Shown piece by piece: positions 6,323 to 6,429 of a stretch of DNA of 6,429 nucleotides (the stretch's first letter is position 1; each line of letters starts with the position of its first letter). Source of the DNA: Oscillospiraceae bacterium (lineage in GTDB: Bacteria > Bacillota_A > Clostridia > Oscillospirales > WRJC01). The notes beneath the pieces are model-generated. The model did no database searches and had not been told where the DNA came from. It saw only the letters and a program-made list of their open reading frames with translations. Location: the NCBI GenBank assembly GCA_009785015.1, contig WQXD01000218.1:1-6429 (forward strand), written 5' to 3'. A program made the position numbers and the translations under genes.

Positions 6323-6429
6323 TTATTGCCTGACGACGATCATGTTCCCCGATTCGTACCGCCGCAGCCCGCGGTAAAAAAACCACCCCGCCAAAACGCA
6401 GTACAGCGCCGTCCCCCCGAGTGCGGCCA
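6323..6429 (-). CDS. C-terminal end of a probable ABC-2 type transporter permease (partial)
   Basis: On the - strand, 34 codons are open from the window edge to a TAA at 6325-6323. They encode a hydrophobic stretch (ALYCVLAGWFFY) followed by RGLRRYESGN and the tail MIVVRQ. A last membrane helix followed by a GLRRYESGN-like basic tail is, from memory of the family, typical of bacterial ABC-2 exporter permeases in Firmicutes. The rest lies outside the window, so the fold rests on this tail alone. It converges on the small membrane gene, and the stem-loop at 6238-6282 lies about 40 bases beyond its stop. Confidence 0.55.
   Translation of the reverse strand, partial: AALGGTALYCVLAGWFFYRGLRRYESGNMIVVRQ

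Noticed and set aside
6290..6429. Second open - strand frame across the window end
   Set aside because: Its translation is Arg/Gly-rich with no family features, while the neighbouring frame gives a membrane helix and a recognisable permease tail.

Overview
The window looks like ordinary chromosome from a low-to-mid G+C Gram-positive bacterium, most likely an uncultured Clostridia-type Firmicute. The evidence is strong AGGAGG-type ribosome sites, a near-consensus sigma-A promoter, a small two-helix membrane protein of a kind common in Firmicutes, and a permease tail ending in a GLRRYESGN-like motif. This is inference from style; no rRNA or taxonomic marker gene is present. Most genes are mid G+C (34 of 60 bases in the sampled line 4801-4860). 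The small gene at 6021-6221 is far poorer (63 of 201).

Left block (1-3786, + strand): three closely spaced genes read as an operon. They encode a divergent nucleoside-hydrolase-fold protein, a three-part protein with a central PHP/DUF3604-like metallo-hydrolase domain, and an M42-family metallo-aminopeptidase. Gaps are 26 and 20 bases, and each gene has its own ribosome site. The operon may start upstream of the window.

Middle (3783-4735): a small amidohydrolase (Amidohydro_2 type) lies on the - strand. It converges on the peptidase so tightly that both stop codons share the bases TTAA. It starts from a divergent 110-base intergenic region that holds a good - strand promoter and a perfect 12-base palindrome.

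Right block (4736-6429): a cytosolic seven-bladed FG-GAP/VCBS beta-propeller gene (+) is followed by an AT-rich 66-residue membrane protein gene (+). A strong stem-loop terminator comes next, then the C-terminal end of a probable ABC-2 transporter permease on the - strand, cut by the window edge.

How the genes work together: three putative metal-dependent hydrolases and a nucleoside-hydrolase homologue cluster with a propeller protein, and none of the five has a visible secretion signal. This suggests an intracellular catabolic cassette for an unidentified compound, perhaps a glycoside, nucleoside or amide. The substrate cannot be read from the sequence. I see no CRISPR array, tRNA, rRNA, insertion sequence or phage gene.
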